From positions 10,987,325 to 11,051,324 of the forward strand of contig LS997567.1 of assembly GCA_000469685.2 (NCBI GenBank): DNA of 64,000 nt, in the 5' to 3' direction. Below, piece by piece: positions 1-11,340 of this stretch; position 1 is the stretch's first letter; each line of letters begins with the position of its first letter. The DNA comes from Haemonchus contortus (Eukaryota > Nematoda > Chromadorea > Rhabditida > Trichostrongylidae). Made by a program: the position numbers and the translations under genes. The notes beneath the pieces were generated by a model. The model saw only the letters and a list, made by a program, of their open reading frames with translations. It made no database searches and was not told where the DNA came from.

Positions 1-684
1 GAAACAACAGCGACGTCAATCGGGCAAAACTTTCGATTGACGATGATGTGATCTATTTCATTATGGAACTGCCCACCAGGTGACTCCCATGTCCATCGGG
101 ATTGAGAGGGCTTCTGGAACTCGAGTTGCCATGGATAGTGTGGGTCGCCATGATAAACTCGGATTGCCTTTCACCCTGCTCATTCCATTCCATTGTGTGA
201 GTCTCGATGTCGAGCTCTTCAGCCGTTCTTCTGGGGCCAATCTTGGCGTTGAAATCACCGACGATGACCTTGAAGAGCGTATGGTCTTCTCTGTAGAGCT
301 TCTCTAGATCCATATAGAACGCCTCCAGCTCTTCTTCGTCGTAGCTCGATGTTGGTGAGTAAACAATGAAGATTCTTATAGCTGGGGTTGAGCCACATCT
401 CCTCAATCGCGAACGTCCGATTTGGGTTGTAAAGCTTTCGCACGAATCAATGTTCATGGCCAAGTGCGTGTTGACAAGGACACCTACACCGCCGACGCCT
501 CTGCTGTCGCATGTTCCAAGGAGCAGTTCTTCCCCAGTTTCAGATATTCAACGTGCAGCGAGCGGTGCCTTCTCGTCTCGGTCAGTCCCATGACGTCGTA
601 GTTGATTTTTCTAGCTTGCATCATCAGGTCTTGTATACACGCTTCCGATGCAAGTGTCCGTGCGTTGAAAGTACAGATCGCCAT
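1..684 (-). pseudogene. RTE-type non-LTR retrotransposon, N-terminal endonuclease (partial, frameshifted)
   Basis: Reading leftwards from an ATG at 684, the first residues are MAICTFNARTLASEA followed by GLTETRRH, the usual start of the apurinic-type endonuclease of RTE elements. In a second frame (463 to 53) the catalytic GDFNAKIG motif appears, preceded by YSPTSSYDEEE. The two halves lie in different frames, so at least one indel separates them. The domain would nick target DNA to prime reverse transcription. The element runs off the left edge, so the RT is not in the window. The family assignment rests on motif resemblance to RTE elements known from hookworms; any other APE-clade non-LTR element is less likely. 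Confidence 0.85.
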
Positions 685-1454
685 CTCAGTCCTTCTTCTT
701 TTGGGCAGCCTGTTTCGGCTCTGAGATTTTAGCAGCCTCTCCCGAGCGGTGCTACCAAACGCTGCCTTATTGGGGCTTCCTCAGGTTCAGGGGAATGAGG
801 CCCATTTCTGTTACTGTTTTTGGCACGAACATCCACGTATAACTTGCCAGTGTAACTCTAACACATGGGGGGCCCACTCTTAGCCGTGTGGACATGCGGA
901 CCTGCCCTCAATTTATATACATATATATATTTTTTTTTATAAATATAATTGAATGGATAATGAAAGCTCCAAGCGAAGTTACTATCGAACAGTAGAAAAT
1001 GCTGGCGAGAGCTTTTGGATCATACAAGCCGACGTTTGATGTTTAAGACGAAAGCATGTGGCAGGGCGACAGGTTGCCTCCCTTTAGGTCGGCAGATATT
1101 TCCCCGAGCGAGTCCTTAGTCCAGAACGCAGTGATTTAGGCGTAATGTACCGGGGCTTGCCTTGTGCAATTTAACGCGTGAAGAACGAATTCAACCGCGA
1201 CCTCGGGCGGACGGATAAGGGGCTCAAGCAAGGGAGCCACCGTGCCTCCAGTTCTTCGACAACTACCTAACCACAGCTCCGAACGCGGAGCGGCAAGCCG
1301 GTCAATATAAAGCCTCGCATAACTGGAAATTACCAGAACTTTGCGTTGGAGCACATAATGAAAAACTAAAAGTTACAAAAAAAAACGGTTTTTTAAACAA
1401 GAGTGGTGAAGCGAACACGCCCACACGCCGCACGTTCACACACCCACGTTTGAG
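685..1454. other. 5' leader of the RTE element, then unassigned AT-rich sequence
   Basis: About 100 bases upstream of the RTE start codon look like the element's own leader. Beyond that there is a TA/T-rich run near 920-945 and no coding signal I can support on either strand. Confidence 0.4.
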
Positions 1455-2630
1455 GTGGTAGGCCAGCGGGTGGCTCCCGTAGAATGCGGGAGGCAAAGAT
1501 CGATTAACATTGCTGGTGTAGCGGACAGACCCGGTTCTAATCTGATGATGAGGTTACAGAATGATATTCATTGTGTTAGTATGCCCTCAGATTTTCTAGG
1601 TATTGAATGTTCACCTTTTTCTATTTGCAAACTTGGTAGAGCCACTAAGAGATCACCTCGATTATTGGAAGTAGTTTTAACTGCGAGGAAATTTCAAGTT
1701 CAATTGTTGCGGAGTGCTTCACGTTTGAGACTCTCTCATATCAAAGGAGTATTTATTAGGGCATCTTTTACTAAAGAAGACCGTGTTAACCATCGTCAAT
1801 CCAGGATTCGTTCCAAGAAGCTAGTGGCTCCTTCTAGGACACTTAAAAGTAGTATTTCCTATTTCTTCACCAACATAAGGTCCCTTTCGAAAAACTAGCT
1901 ATGTTAATCTTTTACTATGTGATAATTATGATCTGCTCATGTTTTCTGAAACGTGGCTTATTCTTCTCAAGCGCTTTGTTCTCGTATTTCTTTTGATAAT
2001 TTCTGTTCTGTGCGTTGTGATAGGCTCAAACGTCACAGTGGTGGTGTGCTATTGTTAATACGAAACAATTTTAATTATATGACGATCTTTTCCGGCTCAA
2101 TTCGCGAGGCGTATAAAATTTCAGCCGTTGTTATCCATTTTACCTGTGCTAAAATAAGGTTGATTATGAATTATAAAGCTCCGACGTGTTCGTTGTTGCT
2201 TAGTGATCAACTTTGCAATATTATTCGCGATCTTTCTTCATGTGAGCAACCATCGGTTGTCGTGGGAGATTTCAACCTCCCAGATATCGATTGGTCATAT
2301 GTAGCGTCATCCGGGGGAGATACTAGCTCATCTTCTGTGGTAATCTTTTAGTTCATAACTTTAAGCAGTGTATTGGAGCCAACTAGAAAAGAAAGCATTT
2401 TGGATTCAGTATTGGCCAATGATGATGCCTTGGTGAATCATATTAAGATTGAGCCACCTGTGGGTAGTAGTGATCGCAACAGTATTTCATTTTGTGTGGT
2501 AAGCGGATGCTGTGAGCCGCATTCTACGGTTTGCGGGGATTTCTTTAATTGCCATTTCGTGGGGTTGAAAGCGTACCTTGAGTCAGTTGCTTGGAGGATT
2601 CCTTCGAGAAGGTTGGCTCTGTTAGTATAA
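1455..2630 (+). pseudogene. CR1/jockey-like non-LTR retrotransposon endonuclease region (decayed)
   Basis: Three collinear plus-strand pieces match the order of a CR1-type endonuclease. Near 1865 is FTNIRSLSKN, the typical domain start. Near 1930 the bases encode DLLMFSETWL (the ETWL motif). Near 2265 is VVGDFNLPDIDW (catalytic GDFN), and from about 2395 SILDSVLANDDALV and PPVGSSDRNSISF give the C-terminal part, where the usual SDH motif reads SDR. Stops and frame changes separate the pieces. No RT follows; the sequence changes to a different element by about 2650. It belongs to a different clade from the RTE fragment on its left. Confidence 0.75.
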
Positions 2631-2767
2631 ATATGAAACGTTCCTAGTGGATCACCAGATCACGCGGGAGGGACCGCGAGGATTTCCCGCTGGAGATCAA
2701 GAGGGCCAGGAGCTCACTATGAAAGACAGGCGTTTCCTCTGAGGTGGACGCCCTCTCGTCTTCGTTA

Positions 2768-2850
2768 GACTCCCAGACCCCCCGTCGCGGGTCGCCTCGC
2801 CCACACGCCAATTGTTTTCTTTTTCTTTTTGTGTTCGCGTTTATTGTTTA
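2768..2850 (+). repeat. Left terminal repeat remnant of the first gypsy element
   Basis: About 80 bases starting GACTCCCAGACCCCCC recur almost unchanged at 10935-11011, just past the element's last ORF. Direct repeats flanking gag-pol are best read as LTR remnants. The shared part is too short for a whole LTR, so both copies are probably truncated, the right one by a Helitron-like end at 11012. I could not identify a convincing primer-binding site between 2850 and the gag start. Confidence 0.5.
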
Positions 2851-3059
2851 TTTGTTCTATCGCGATAAATTCTATTATTCGCGGTGTTCGCTTTGGACAT
2901 AAGTGGACAGAAACGGGTCCCATATACTACATGGGGGCCAAGCCATTCCATACAAACGTCTGAAGTGAACATCGTGCTCACCTCTCCTGTTCGTGAAACC
3001 GCCGAATAGCGAGAAACGCGTGTCGTGTGTGGAAATAGTCCAGTCAATCAGAAGAAAAA

Positions 3060-4560
3060 ATGGATGATTGCAGAAATACAGCCGAAGCTGCTGTGCGAAT
3101 AAAGGAAAGAGCCAGAGAAATGGTTCAAGACAAGGAAAACCTCCAAGGCTCCGAGGTGAGTTGCACAGGGAAGGAAATAGTTACCCTGCTGAGGGGCGAG
3201 ATTGATAGAGCCGTTGAATCAATAAGGAGCCCCGGTCCAAAGATCAAAGGTGATCTGGAAGAGGCACGAATTGCTCCCAAATTAGATCATTGATTGTCAG
3301 TAGAGCAACAGGTCCAGAACGCGTGTGTGACGCTGGAAAGGGGCGTAAAATCATACCTGACTTTTGGAAAAGAGCTAATGGATTCCTTACAAAAGTGGAG
3401 TATTGAATCTCTGGAGGACTGGCGTGACTTTTTGAAGGTTGTAGAGAGGGATGGAGATTTGCTAGCAGAAATTCGCAGTATGCTAGTTACAGATGTGCTA
3501 CAGGTGCGAGACCTTGTTGGAGAGATCCGAAAGCTGCAAGAGAAGCAAGGGAAGGATATGAGGAGAAACGATGAAGAAATGTACGACGAAGACATGGAAG
3601 GTACGGAGTTAAACAGAAAAACACTTAAGGAGTACGAATCGGCGAGTGCTGAAAATAGAAGATTACAGATGACGACCTGAGTGTCAGAGCGGAATCACGA
3701 GCCAGCGGTGATTGGAGCAGCCTACGCGCCGCACTTGAAACCGCATTTGGAGCAATGGGAAACAGTGGCAGAGCAAACCGCAACAGGTGCACATTACATG
3801 GATAGCTTTCTCAAATTTTTTCAAGCGAGTAGATGTGTCGACCCCGATGTGTTTCGAGGAAAGCCGGTGGAAAATTTCAAAGAATTTTTACGAAGATTCC
3901 GAAGGAAATATGGGTCGTTGGGATACTGTGATAAGACCTTATTGGAAATATTGGCAGATGACCACCTGGATGAAAAGGCTAAAAGTGTATTCTTGACAAT
4001 ACCCCAAGAGCAGGTAGAAAACGGTTCGAAGCGGTAGTAAAGATAGGTTGCTTTCAAACTGATCAACAGCCGCTAGAATGAGAGCGTCAAATGAGTTACG
4101 GAGCTTGGAATTGAGGCCAAATCAGTCAATTTCGGAATTTTGTGTAGTGCTGGAGAAGTTGGCTCGCGAAACTAACCCTAACTGTGCTATAACGGAAAGG
4201 TCGTTGGAATACGCGCAAATAGTGTTGAATAACGTGAGAGAGTGGACCGAACACTAGCAATTGCTGAGTTTGCTACACAGGTCAGACCCGAGTAGCGCAT
4301 CTAAGGAGATCAAGCAACTAGCTATAACGATAGAGCAAGCAAGGACGGTATACGGGATGGGCCAAAAGAGCATGGGGCAGGTACTGAGTGGAAAAAGAGG
4401 GCGCAGGCATACAATAGCCATCGGGAATGTGATCGGTTTAGACCGCCCAACACTGTAGAACACTAGATAGGGTACGCCGATAAAAAGACGGAAGATGTTG
4501 AGACCCGCGAGTGTTTCAACTGCTCGAAATTCGGACATATTGCGCGGAACTTCCCGCTAG
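3060..4560 (+). pseudogene. gag: gag of Ty3/gypsy element 1 (broken)
   Basis: From an ATG at 3060 one frame stays coding to 4037, interrupted only by two TGA codons (3291 and 3678). The first part is charged and probably coiled-coil; the second has the retrotransposon gag signature FRGKPVENFKEFLRRF followed by AKSVFLTIPQEQ. Near 4040-4080 the frame shifts; the sequence then continues as SISEFCVVLEKLAR. A zinc knuckle near 4510 reads CFNCSKFGHIARNF: the last cysteine of CX2CX4HX4C is phenylalanine, so the RNA-binding finger is disabled. Gag would form the capsid and package element RNA. Protease follows directly. Confidence 0.8.
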
Positions 4561-4689
4561 GAAGACCCGTGGTGAATAATATAGTTGAGAATAGAGCAAA
4601 AACGAAGGACAACAAGAAAGGGGCACGGATTTCGGATCTAGTGCGTCAGTCAAGGGCGATGGGAATGGTAAGAGAAAAGGCTCTGCTAC

Positions 4690-5482
4690 AATCAACTTAG
4701 TCGGAAAGAAGTCGACAGCATGGGTGAGTATGTTGAATGAAAGAGTTCGGGCGCTGATCGACACAGGATCAATGATAAGCATTGTTCCAATAGGACTCTT
4801 GGCTAGGGCTCAGAATAATGGCTTTGACGTTGACTCCTGGTGAAAATGTAGTTGGGGGGGGGGCACCTATCACAATGTTGGTATATCAAGAAATGAACTC
4901 AATGAAACGCGTTGTGTCGTGTTATATCACGGACATGCCAGTTTTTAAATAAGGGTTTCTTAGGGAAGGAGCACCGCGGTGGGCAAGTTTTCTCTTTTTT
5001 TTTGCAGGAGGTAATCATCCTAGCCACCCAGGTGCTCCTACCCTACCTAGACTTATTTGGGAACTAAATTTCCTTAGCGGAAACCGCATAAAAGAGCTAA
5101 GCTTGTCGATTCTCATCAGCCTCCACGCATCCGATGCAGTGCTGACATAACAAGGGCTAACACGTCAGACTGAGTTCATTTCTTGATATACTGACCTTCG
5201 GATGGGTGGCCCCCCCCCAACTACATTTTCACCTGACTCCTTAACGGCAATCGATCGGGAACACTTGATCCGGTGTATGATGCCTCCAACAACGAGATGC
5301 AATTCCTCGGTGGAATTTCAATAGCGGTAAAAATTGAAGGCGGATCTGAGTATGAAGTTGACTTCTACATATCGAAAGAGAAAGGTCATGAGGTGCTACT
5401 TGGAGCAAACGCACTGGGAAGCTTAGGGGTTCAGATCCACCTGCCTAAAGACCCTTATTCCCCATACAAGGTCAAGTTATAG
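4690..5482 (+). pseudogene. Aspartic protease of gypsy element 1, split by a MITE
   Basis: The active-site motif LIDTGSMISIVP is encoded near 4750. The second half lies at 5242-5482, with FYISKEKGHEVLLGANAL matching the conserved LLG segment near the end of retropepsins. Between them sits a 395-bp inverted-repeat element (4839-5233). The protease would cleave the Gag-Pol polyprotein. Several upstream stops show the region was already decaying or has decayed since. Confidence 0.75.
4839..5233. mobile_element. Foldback MITE with 8-bp target duplication
   Basis: The element begins GGTGAAAATGTAGTTGGG and ends with its inverse. The arms stay related for roughly 75 bases, including a shared ATATCAAGAAATGAACTCA stretch. 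It is flanked by TGACTCCT on both sides (4831-4838 and 5234-5241). Eight-base duplications suggest a hAT-type transposase in trans. No coding capacity. A similar terminus is seen at 61372-61390. Confidence 0.85.
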
Positions 5483-5849
5483 CGGGAGAGTTACCTTTGC
5501 AAGAAGGACCTACATACCGCCATACAGCTCGGCCTTGGTACAAGCACGTTGTGATATTAACGAAAGTTCTGTTGAACGCATTATATGGCCAACTTCGAAT
5601 GGAGTGGCTGCAGGGGTGTTTGAAAAGAGAGAACTGTGAATGTACGATTCCGGTAATGAACGAAAGAAGCGAACCAATGACGTGCAGAGAAGGTGATGAG
5701 ATTGGGCACTGGAGTACGGAGAACAGGAGGGAAGGATGGGACGAACTGAAGCCAGCGCTGTTGGAAGAAAGGGGGCCCATATTAGAACCAATGGCCAGAA
5801 AACAAACTGTTAGAGCAAATTACCCAAAACAGGTCTTCCAAAGAAGTCC

Positions 5850-7236
5850 CCAAAGATATCCAGATACTGCTGGAAGAGAAACGGGGAGCATTTGCGGTGT
5901 GTGGCCAGAAACTTTCGGCCACTAGAGAAGTCAAAATGGATGTAGACACAGGAGATCCCCCACCCATTAAGTTGAAAGCTAGACCTGTTCCTCTAGCAAT
6001 GTGAGTTAAGTTGAAGGAAATGCTGAACGATCTCGTATCTAGGAAAATTATCGAGAAAAGTGCGTATTCATGGGGTTTCCCATAGTTTTGGTGGAGAAGA
6101 AGGACGGCAGCCTAAGACTCTGTGTCAAGTACCGCGAGCTAAACAAGTGCATCCGTCAAGACGCGTACCCGATGCCGACGATAGACGCGATGTTACAGAG
6201 CATGGCTGGTAAAAGGTATTTTTCGACCCTGGACCTTTATAGCGGATATTGGCAGATTCCGCTTACACAGGAGGCAAGGGAAAAGACGGCAGAAGGCCTG
6301 TTTCAATTCAGGGTCACACCATTTGGCCTTAGTACTTCGCCTGCGGTATTCCAAAGAATGATGGACACAGTCCTAAGACATGTCGGGTAATGAAGTATTC
6401 TGTTATTCGATGATATAATGATTTGTACTAGAACGAGAGTAAGGCATCTGGAACTTTTGAGAACAGTGTTTATAAGGTTGATAGAAGCAGGACTTCGACT
6501 CGAGGCGGAAAAGTGCGTTTTGATGGGAACGAAAGTGACTTTCCTTGGGCATGTAGTCGACGGAGCTGGTATCCACACAGATCCACGCAAAACTGAGGCG
6601 GTAAAGACTTATCTTGTCCCCAAAGACGTGAGAGAGTTGAGAACGTTCCTAGGAATGGCAGCTCTTTATCGGAAGTTCTGCTTGAGCTTTGCGAAGACAG
6701 CCAGCCCATTCATTGTTCGAATTGACCTCATAAAAGCGAGCATGGAATTGGACGTCAGAGTGCGATGAGGCATTTGAAAAGGTGAAACAGTTCATTTGTT
6801 CGGCACCGGTACTGAAGCAGTCCGATATGGAAAAAGCAAGGAATGGTGAAAAACCCTTCGTTATTTACACTGATGCATCAACAACAGGGCTGGGAGCAGT
6901 CCTAGCGCAAGAGGACGAAAATAAATACCTGCACTCTATCTATTTTGCATCGAAGGCCTTAAGTAAAGCTGAAAAACGGTACCACGTGACCGATCTGGAG
7001 GCCTTAGCCGTCATGTTTGCAATAAAACGATTCCATATGTTTATGGCGTGCCCACGGCTGTCATGACGGACCATCAACCACTAATTGCTTTGTTTAAGCG
7101 GAGTAACGTCTCTGCTCGAGTACTCAGATGGTCGCTCGAAGTGCAACGATATAAACTGGAGATCAAATACGTGAAAGGACGGACAAATGTGGTAGCTGAC
7201 GCGCTGAGCAGAGTCATACGAGTGGAAGGGGAGACA
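5850..7236 (+). pseudogene. pol: Reverse transcriptase and RNase H of gypsy element 1
   Basis: The RT begins near 5850 (KRGAFAVCGQKLSATREVK) and continues through PIVLVEKKDGSLRLCVKYRELN, FSTLDLYSGYWQIPL and FGLSTSPAVFQRMMD. Two adjacent stops (TAA TGA, 6388-6393) precede the active-site motif LLFDDIMI in the same frame. The thumb follows (FLGHVVDGAGI, FLGMAALYRKF). RNase H starts at 6782 with YTDASTTGLGAVLAQ, has LEALAVMFAIKRF, shifts frame near 7050, and ends with YVKGRTNVVADALSRV. Ty3/gypsy order and motifs are clear; the stops and shift make it inactive. Confidence 0.88.
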
Positions 7237-7304
7237 GAGTCTTTGCAGGGATTGAATGAGGCGGTCGTGAATGTATTAGCGGTAGGTATATCGCTGACTT
7301 TGTT

Positions 7305-8583
7305 ATGGAAAACGGTCATCTTAAAATGTATACTGAAGAAGGTGTCTTAGTATGTGTGGTCCCGAAAAGAGCAAGATACGAGGTTTTTCATGAAGCCCAT
7401 GCGGGTGAATTAGCAGGCCATTTTAGCGCATTCAAGCTGCTAAAGAAAATGCGCAAGGAAGTGTTTCGGCCAACCATGACGCAAGACGTAAGCAGATGGA
7501 CAAAGGAGTGTCAGCGCTGCTGTGTTCATAACCCGAAATCAGTAGGAATTCCGCCACTGAAGCCGATAGTGACCACGAAACCGTATGGATTGATAGGCGT
7601 AGACTGCTAGAATTAAGACTGACCTCAAGTGGGAATAAATACGCGGTCACAGTGATCGACCACTTTTCAAAAATTGCACAGGCATATCCAACAGCAGACA
7701 AATCAGCCGAAATCGTAGCGAATGTAATTTTTGTAGATGGCCATGTAGGAATACTATCTGATAAGGATAAGGGAGGCGAGTTTGAAAACAGGGTAATGGA
7801 AGAGTTGATGAAAGTTACTAAGATACAGCACATTACGACGAAGGGCTACAATCCACGCGAGAATGGTATTACCGAAAGGTTGAATGGGACCATCGTGGCA
7901 ATGCTGAGGAGGTCAACCGCGGTACCTGCAGAGTGGGACAAGAGACTGCCTTTATCCATGCTTGCATACAATATGACCCCTCATAGATCAACAGGAGAGA
8001 GAGTCCCTATTTTTTACTCCATGGGATGGACCCTTACTTCCCTTTAGGAACTATACCGTATAATGAAATATCATGGAGAATATCGTTAGATAAAGCTATG
8101 GACGATTACAAAGTAGGCTTGATACAACGCATAGCAGAAACTCCGAAAGAGTGCGTTAGTATAATGATCACGTGAGGGAAACCACGAAAAAGGCGTATGA
8201 CAACAGAAATAAAGTAGTCCGAGAAAGGCTCCCGAAGTTAGGGGATAGAGTGTATTTACTACCACCCAGAGAGAAGGCGCCAAGTTCGCACCCTAAGTTA
8301 GCATGCGAGTGGGCTGGACAGTTTCGGGTGATTGAAGTGGGAGATAACTCCGCAATTATTACGCGAATAGGGGAAAACACCGGACCCATGGAGGTTCAAT
8401 ACGTTATGCTAAGAGTAGTGCCAAACCAATTATCTGACGAGAGAATCGACACAATTACTCACAGAGGAAAAAGAGGCAGGAAGCTAACAGCGAAGGTGAA
8501 TAAACTGGAATGTTCTTATTGCAGAGGCGCAGTAATCGAGTCAAGAGATTGCAAAGGACACTTGAATGCAAGGACGGATGCCT
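7305..8583 (+). pseudogene. Integrase of gypsy element 1
   Basis: An HHCC zinc-binding region is visible (HEAHAGELAGH, then CQRCC near 7510). The catalytic core follows: VIDHFSKIAQAYP, the second acidic position as LSDKDKGGEF near 7765, and the glutamate in NGITERLNGTI near 7865. Stops at 7608 and 7614 fall at the first catalytic aspartate (IGVDC). The C-terminal part (8172-8583) carries KLGDRVYLLPP and GQFRVIEV, the usual GPY/F-like end. It would insert element cDNA into the genome. Confidence 0.85.
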
Positions 8584-9344
8584 GAAAGAAGCATGCTTTG
8601 GAGACCTGAAGGACATAATGTTTCCAGGAGCCTTCGCGAGGGAACCATGGCACACTCTGGCGTGCTTGGGTCGCCGCCAGCATTTTTATAAGGAACGACA
8701 TGAACACGGCTGAAAAGATCAAGGCATGGAAAAAATAGTGATTTGTCTGGATGCCGAAGCCCTGCAGAAAGTTTTGCGGCTGGCATATGATCGCTGTAAA
8801 GACTGGACCGAACTTTTATATGTGACAGATGGAATATCGAAGCATGAAAGGATCGATGATTACTGCTTCGACAGGACTTACGATGAAGCGTTAAAAAATT
8901 TGTAACGCGATTTGGATGAACAAGAGAAAAACCGGCGGTCTAAAAAGCAGGGTCCGACCGCGTTTGCGGCGCCAGAAAAAGCCCTGTTATTGGAACGGGA
9001 CGGCTCACGTCGTGGAATTATAGCACAGGTTGCTACGTCATTCGGAAAAATCGTTTGGCCACTGGACACGCACTTCGCGGATCCGCAGATGTCATCAGCA
9101 GCTCGAAGAAGGAGGGCGCATAGTGTCCGTATTTCCTCTTCTGATGGAGTCAAATCAAGCTATAAGGGTATCCAAAAAGTTTTGAGAAAATTTTGGTCAT
9201 GAATTTCGCAACCATGTTGCACAAGGAAGCGCCGAAGCAGAGCAACGGAAAAAAGGGCAGGAAAAGGGCACTCTTGGTAGATCGTCAAAACAATAGAATG
9301 GAATTGCACTTCATCTTTGGAAGTGAGTTATCATCATTTGAATT

Positions 9345-10690
9345 ATGTCCGACCGACACGACTACCGGCACCTTCTGCTTCATTACTACCAATCTGGTCA
9401 CTCCGCCACTCAAACTCGGAATGAATTGCAGACATCGATGAGCAGTACTGCACCTTCTCTCGCCACCTGCTATAGGTGGTACGGTCGCGCTCTAGAGCAG
9501 AGATTCACTTCGACGAAGCGCCACGGAGCGGACTTCCATGTTCCACTAAGACCGACATGGCACTATTTACCCTTTACTGCCCCACCTTGTCGAGAATGGG
9601 CTGGATTTCTACCGAATTTTTTCAAAGAAGATGAAACCGGCTAGAAACTTCACTACAGGGGTAATTTGACCCGTAGAACACGAATATTGCATCCATTTGT
9701 CATAAAGATGCCTAGCGCTTGCGCTACAGGCACCTGCGCCAAATCGCTGGGTCACCACTCCTGTGAAAACTTGCCCCTAACTAGTGTCCCAGGCGTTTTC
9801 ATGATGAGTGGATGCGATATTCGTGTTCTACGGGTCAAATTACCCCTCTAGGCAAGTTTATAGCCGGTTTCATCTTTGAAAAAAATCTATAGAAATCCAG
9901 CCCTTTCTCGACAGAGTGGGGCAGTAAAGGGTAAATAGTGCCATCGACATTGTCTTAGTCTCCAACCAGAGCAATCCTTCTCAAAGCTTGAGGGTAATGG
10001 AGAGGACGACTTCTGCTTCCCGTTCCACCATCCACGACATCCTAAGCAGACGTGGCTTTCGCGCAGCACTTCCTGCAGTTATCCCACACCTTGACTGAGC
10101 GCGAGCGTCAGGTGCGGATCGATGTGTGTCGGAAGCTACTCGACCGCAAGCGAACGGTAGCTTGGACGAGCTTCATCATCGCTCAGGATGAGAAGTGGAT
10201 CTCTTATGAAAATCCACACAGGAAGTTGCAGTGGCTACCAGTCGACATAAGGCCAGAAGCTGTTGCAAAGCATGGGGCATACGTCAAAGAGGAGATGATC
10301 TCGTCCTTCTTCTGCCCCGCCGGCTGTTTTTACTATAAGATCCTACCTGAGGGTGCTGCTGTGACTGCAAGGGTACTATGCGAGCAGCTGCGGGAGATGG
10401 TGTCTCGAGCCCCTGTTTCACACCAGATGCAGGGAAAGATTCTGATTTCGATGGACAACGCTCGACCACATCATGATAGGGCGACGGCTGAGGAGATGGA
10501 AAGGCTTGGGATTATCTGGCTACCCCATCCTCCGTAATCACTTGTGACCTTTGCCCTTGTGACTACCACGCCTCCAGGAGTCTACAAGCTTACCTCAAAG
10601 GGAAAAAATTCAACAACCGTCAGGAGGTCAAGCATGCAGTAGATAAATGGATCGCGTCGCTCCCCTCTTCTTTCTGGCTCTGCCCAATCG
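9345..10690 (+). pseudogene. mariner transposase (DD34D), split by a MITE
   Basis: The N-terminal helix-turn-helix region is readable (YRHLLLHYYQSGHSATQTR, CYRWYGRALEQRF). A 384-bp MITE then interrupts it, after which STIHDILSRRGF resumes near 10030. The catalytic domain follows: AQDEKWISYENPH (first D), ILISMDNARPHHD (second D), WLPHPP, then in a shifted frame CDYHASRSLQAYLKGKK carrying the third D. All three catalytic aspartates survive, but the MITE and the frameshift near 10535 prevent a full product. Confidence 0.85.
9559..9942. mobile_element. Foldback MITE inside the mariner transposase
   Basis: Starts GGCACTATTTACCC and ends with its inverse; the arms remain alignable for about 145 bases on each side of a short centre. 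Flanks ACCGACAT (left) and ATCGACAT (right) look like an 8-bp target duplication with one change. The ends differ from the MITE in the protease, so it is a separate family. Confidence 0.8.
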
Positions 10691-10934
10691 ATGGAGGAAC
10701 GTCGTGATTAAAGAGGGTCACTATCTCGATTACTGAACTCACCTTTTTGTTGTAGTATTTTTGTGATGAAGAAACCAAATAAATTTTCTCAAAACTTTTG
10801 GGACACCCTAATACTTGGAGACAATCTACGGAACTGTGGCAAATGATCGAAGGCGCACTACAAAAGAAAGCGGGCCATCCCAATTCTTGAGTACGGCCAG
10901 CAACAAAATTTATGGTGGCAAAGTGTTTATCGAG

Positions 10935-11011
10935 ACTCCCCAGACCCCCCGTCGCCGGTCGCCTCGCCCACACGCCAATTGTTTTCTTTTCTTTTTGTGT
11001 TTATTGTTTTA
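10935..11011 (+). repeat. Right terminal repeat remnant of gypsy element 1
   Basis: Direct copy of 2768-2850 (GACTCCCCAGACCCCCC and the following AATTGTTTTC tract). It ends abruptly at 11011, where a Helitron-type CTGG/T boundary begins on the other strand. Confidence 0.5.
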
Positions 11012-11340
11012 CCAGTCGGGCCGCCCGGCTAACGCCTGGTTTCCCTCATTCCTATGCTGAAAAAAGAAAAAGGAAAATCTGAAGTGTTATTTACGCATGA
11101 CAAATTTCTTACAGGAAGTAGGGAGCTCCTGTAAGAAATTTGTTATGCGTAAATAACACTTCGGATTTTCCTTTTTCTTCGAAAGCTCTACTCCCTCAGT
11201 ATTAGCTCCGAAATGGGAGCGATTTTTTCCGTGTTATAATCAAAGGCGGATTGCCTGGCTATCGCCGGGCATCCTCCCTCTTATGTAAAGTCGGTTCGCC
11301 CGGCGTTAGCCGGGCATCCCTCCTTCTTTGACAAAGTTGT
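11012..11340 (-). mobile_element. Helitron-type 3' end region (partial)
   Basis: On the minus strand the sequence ends CGACTGG followed by a host T, the CTRR/T ending of Helitrons, preceded by a GC-rich palindromic stretch. The same end region occurs at 24940-25130, where boundaries are better defined. A related GC-rich palindrome recurs at 11280-11320. I could not find the matching 5' end. Confidence 0.45.
11062..11180. repeat. Long perfect-arm hairpin
   Basis: Two arms of about 52 bases (11065-11115 and 11127-11178) are almost exact inverses around a short centre containing GGGAGCTCC. The arms contain AAATTTCTTACAGGA and its inverse. One arm alone is repeated at 25018-25070, so the hairpin probably arose by inverted duplication of part of a dispersed repeat. 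Confidence 0.8.

Larger units (their letters stand above)
9163..10811 (+). mobile_element. mariner element with intact inverted ends
   Basis: The left end reads TAAGGGTATCCAAAAAGTTT and the right end is its near-perfect inverse, both followed by GAGAAAATTT. A TA lies outside each end (9161-9162 and 10812-10813). It sits inside the accessory ORF of gypsy element 1, and removing it leaves that frame in phase. It contains a DD34D transposase remnant and a second foldback element. Confidence 0.9.
8726..10950 (+). pseudogene. 3' accessory ORF of gypsy element 1, interrupted by a mariner
   Basis: After integrase an ATG at 8726 opens a frame that reads to a single TAA at 8903 and then on without stops to 9162, where the mariner begins. 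On the far side of the mariner (from 10814) the same frame resumes in phase and stays open to about 10935, where the right terminal repeat starts. The product would be about 165 residues, basic (RRSKKQ, ARRRRAHSV, NDRRRTTKE). I do not recognise it; it has no signal peptide or membrane segment. Its position matches the place where env or accessory genes of LTR elements sit. Confidence 0.6.
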
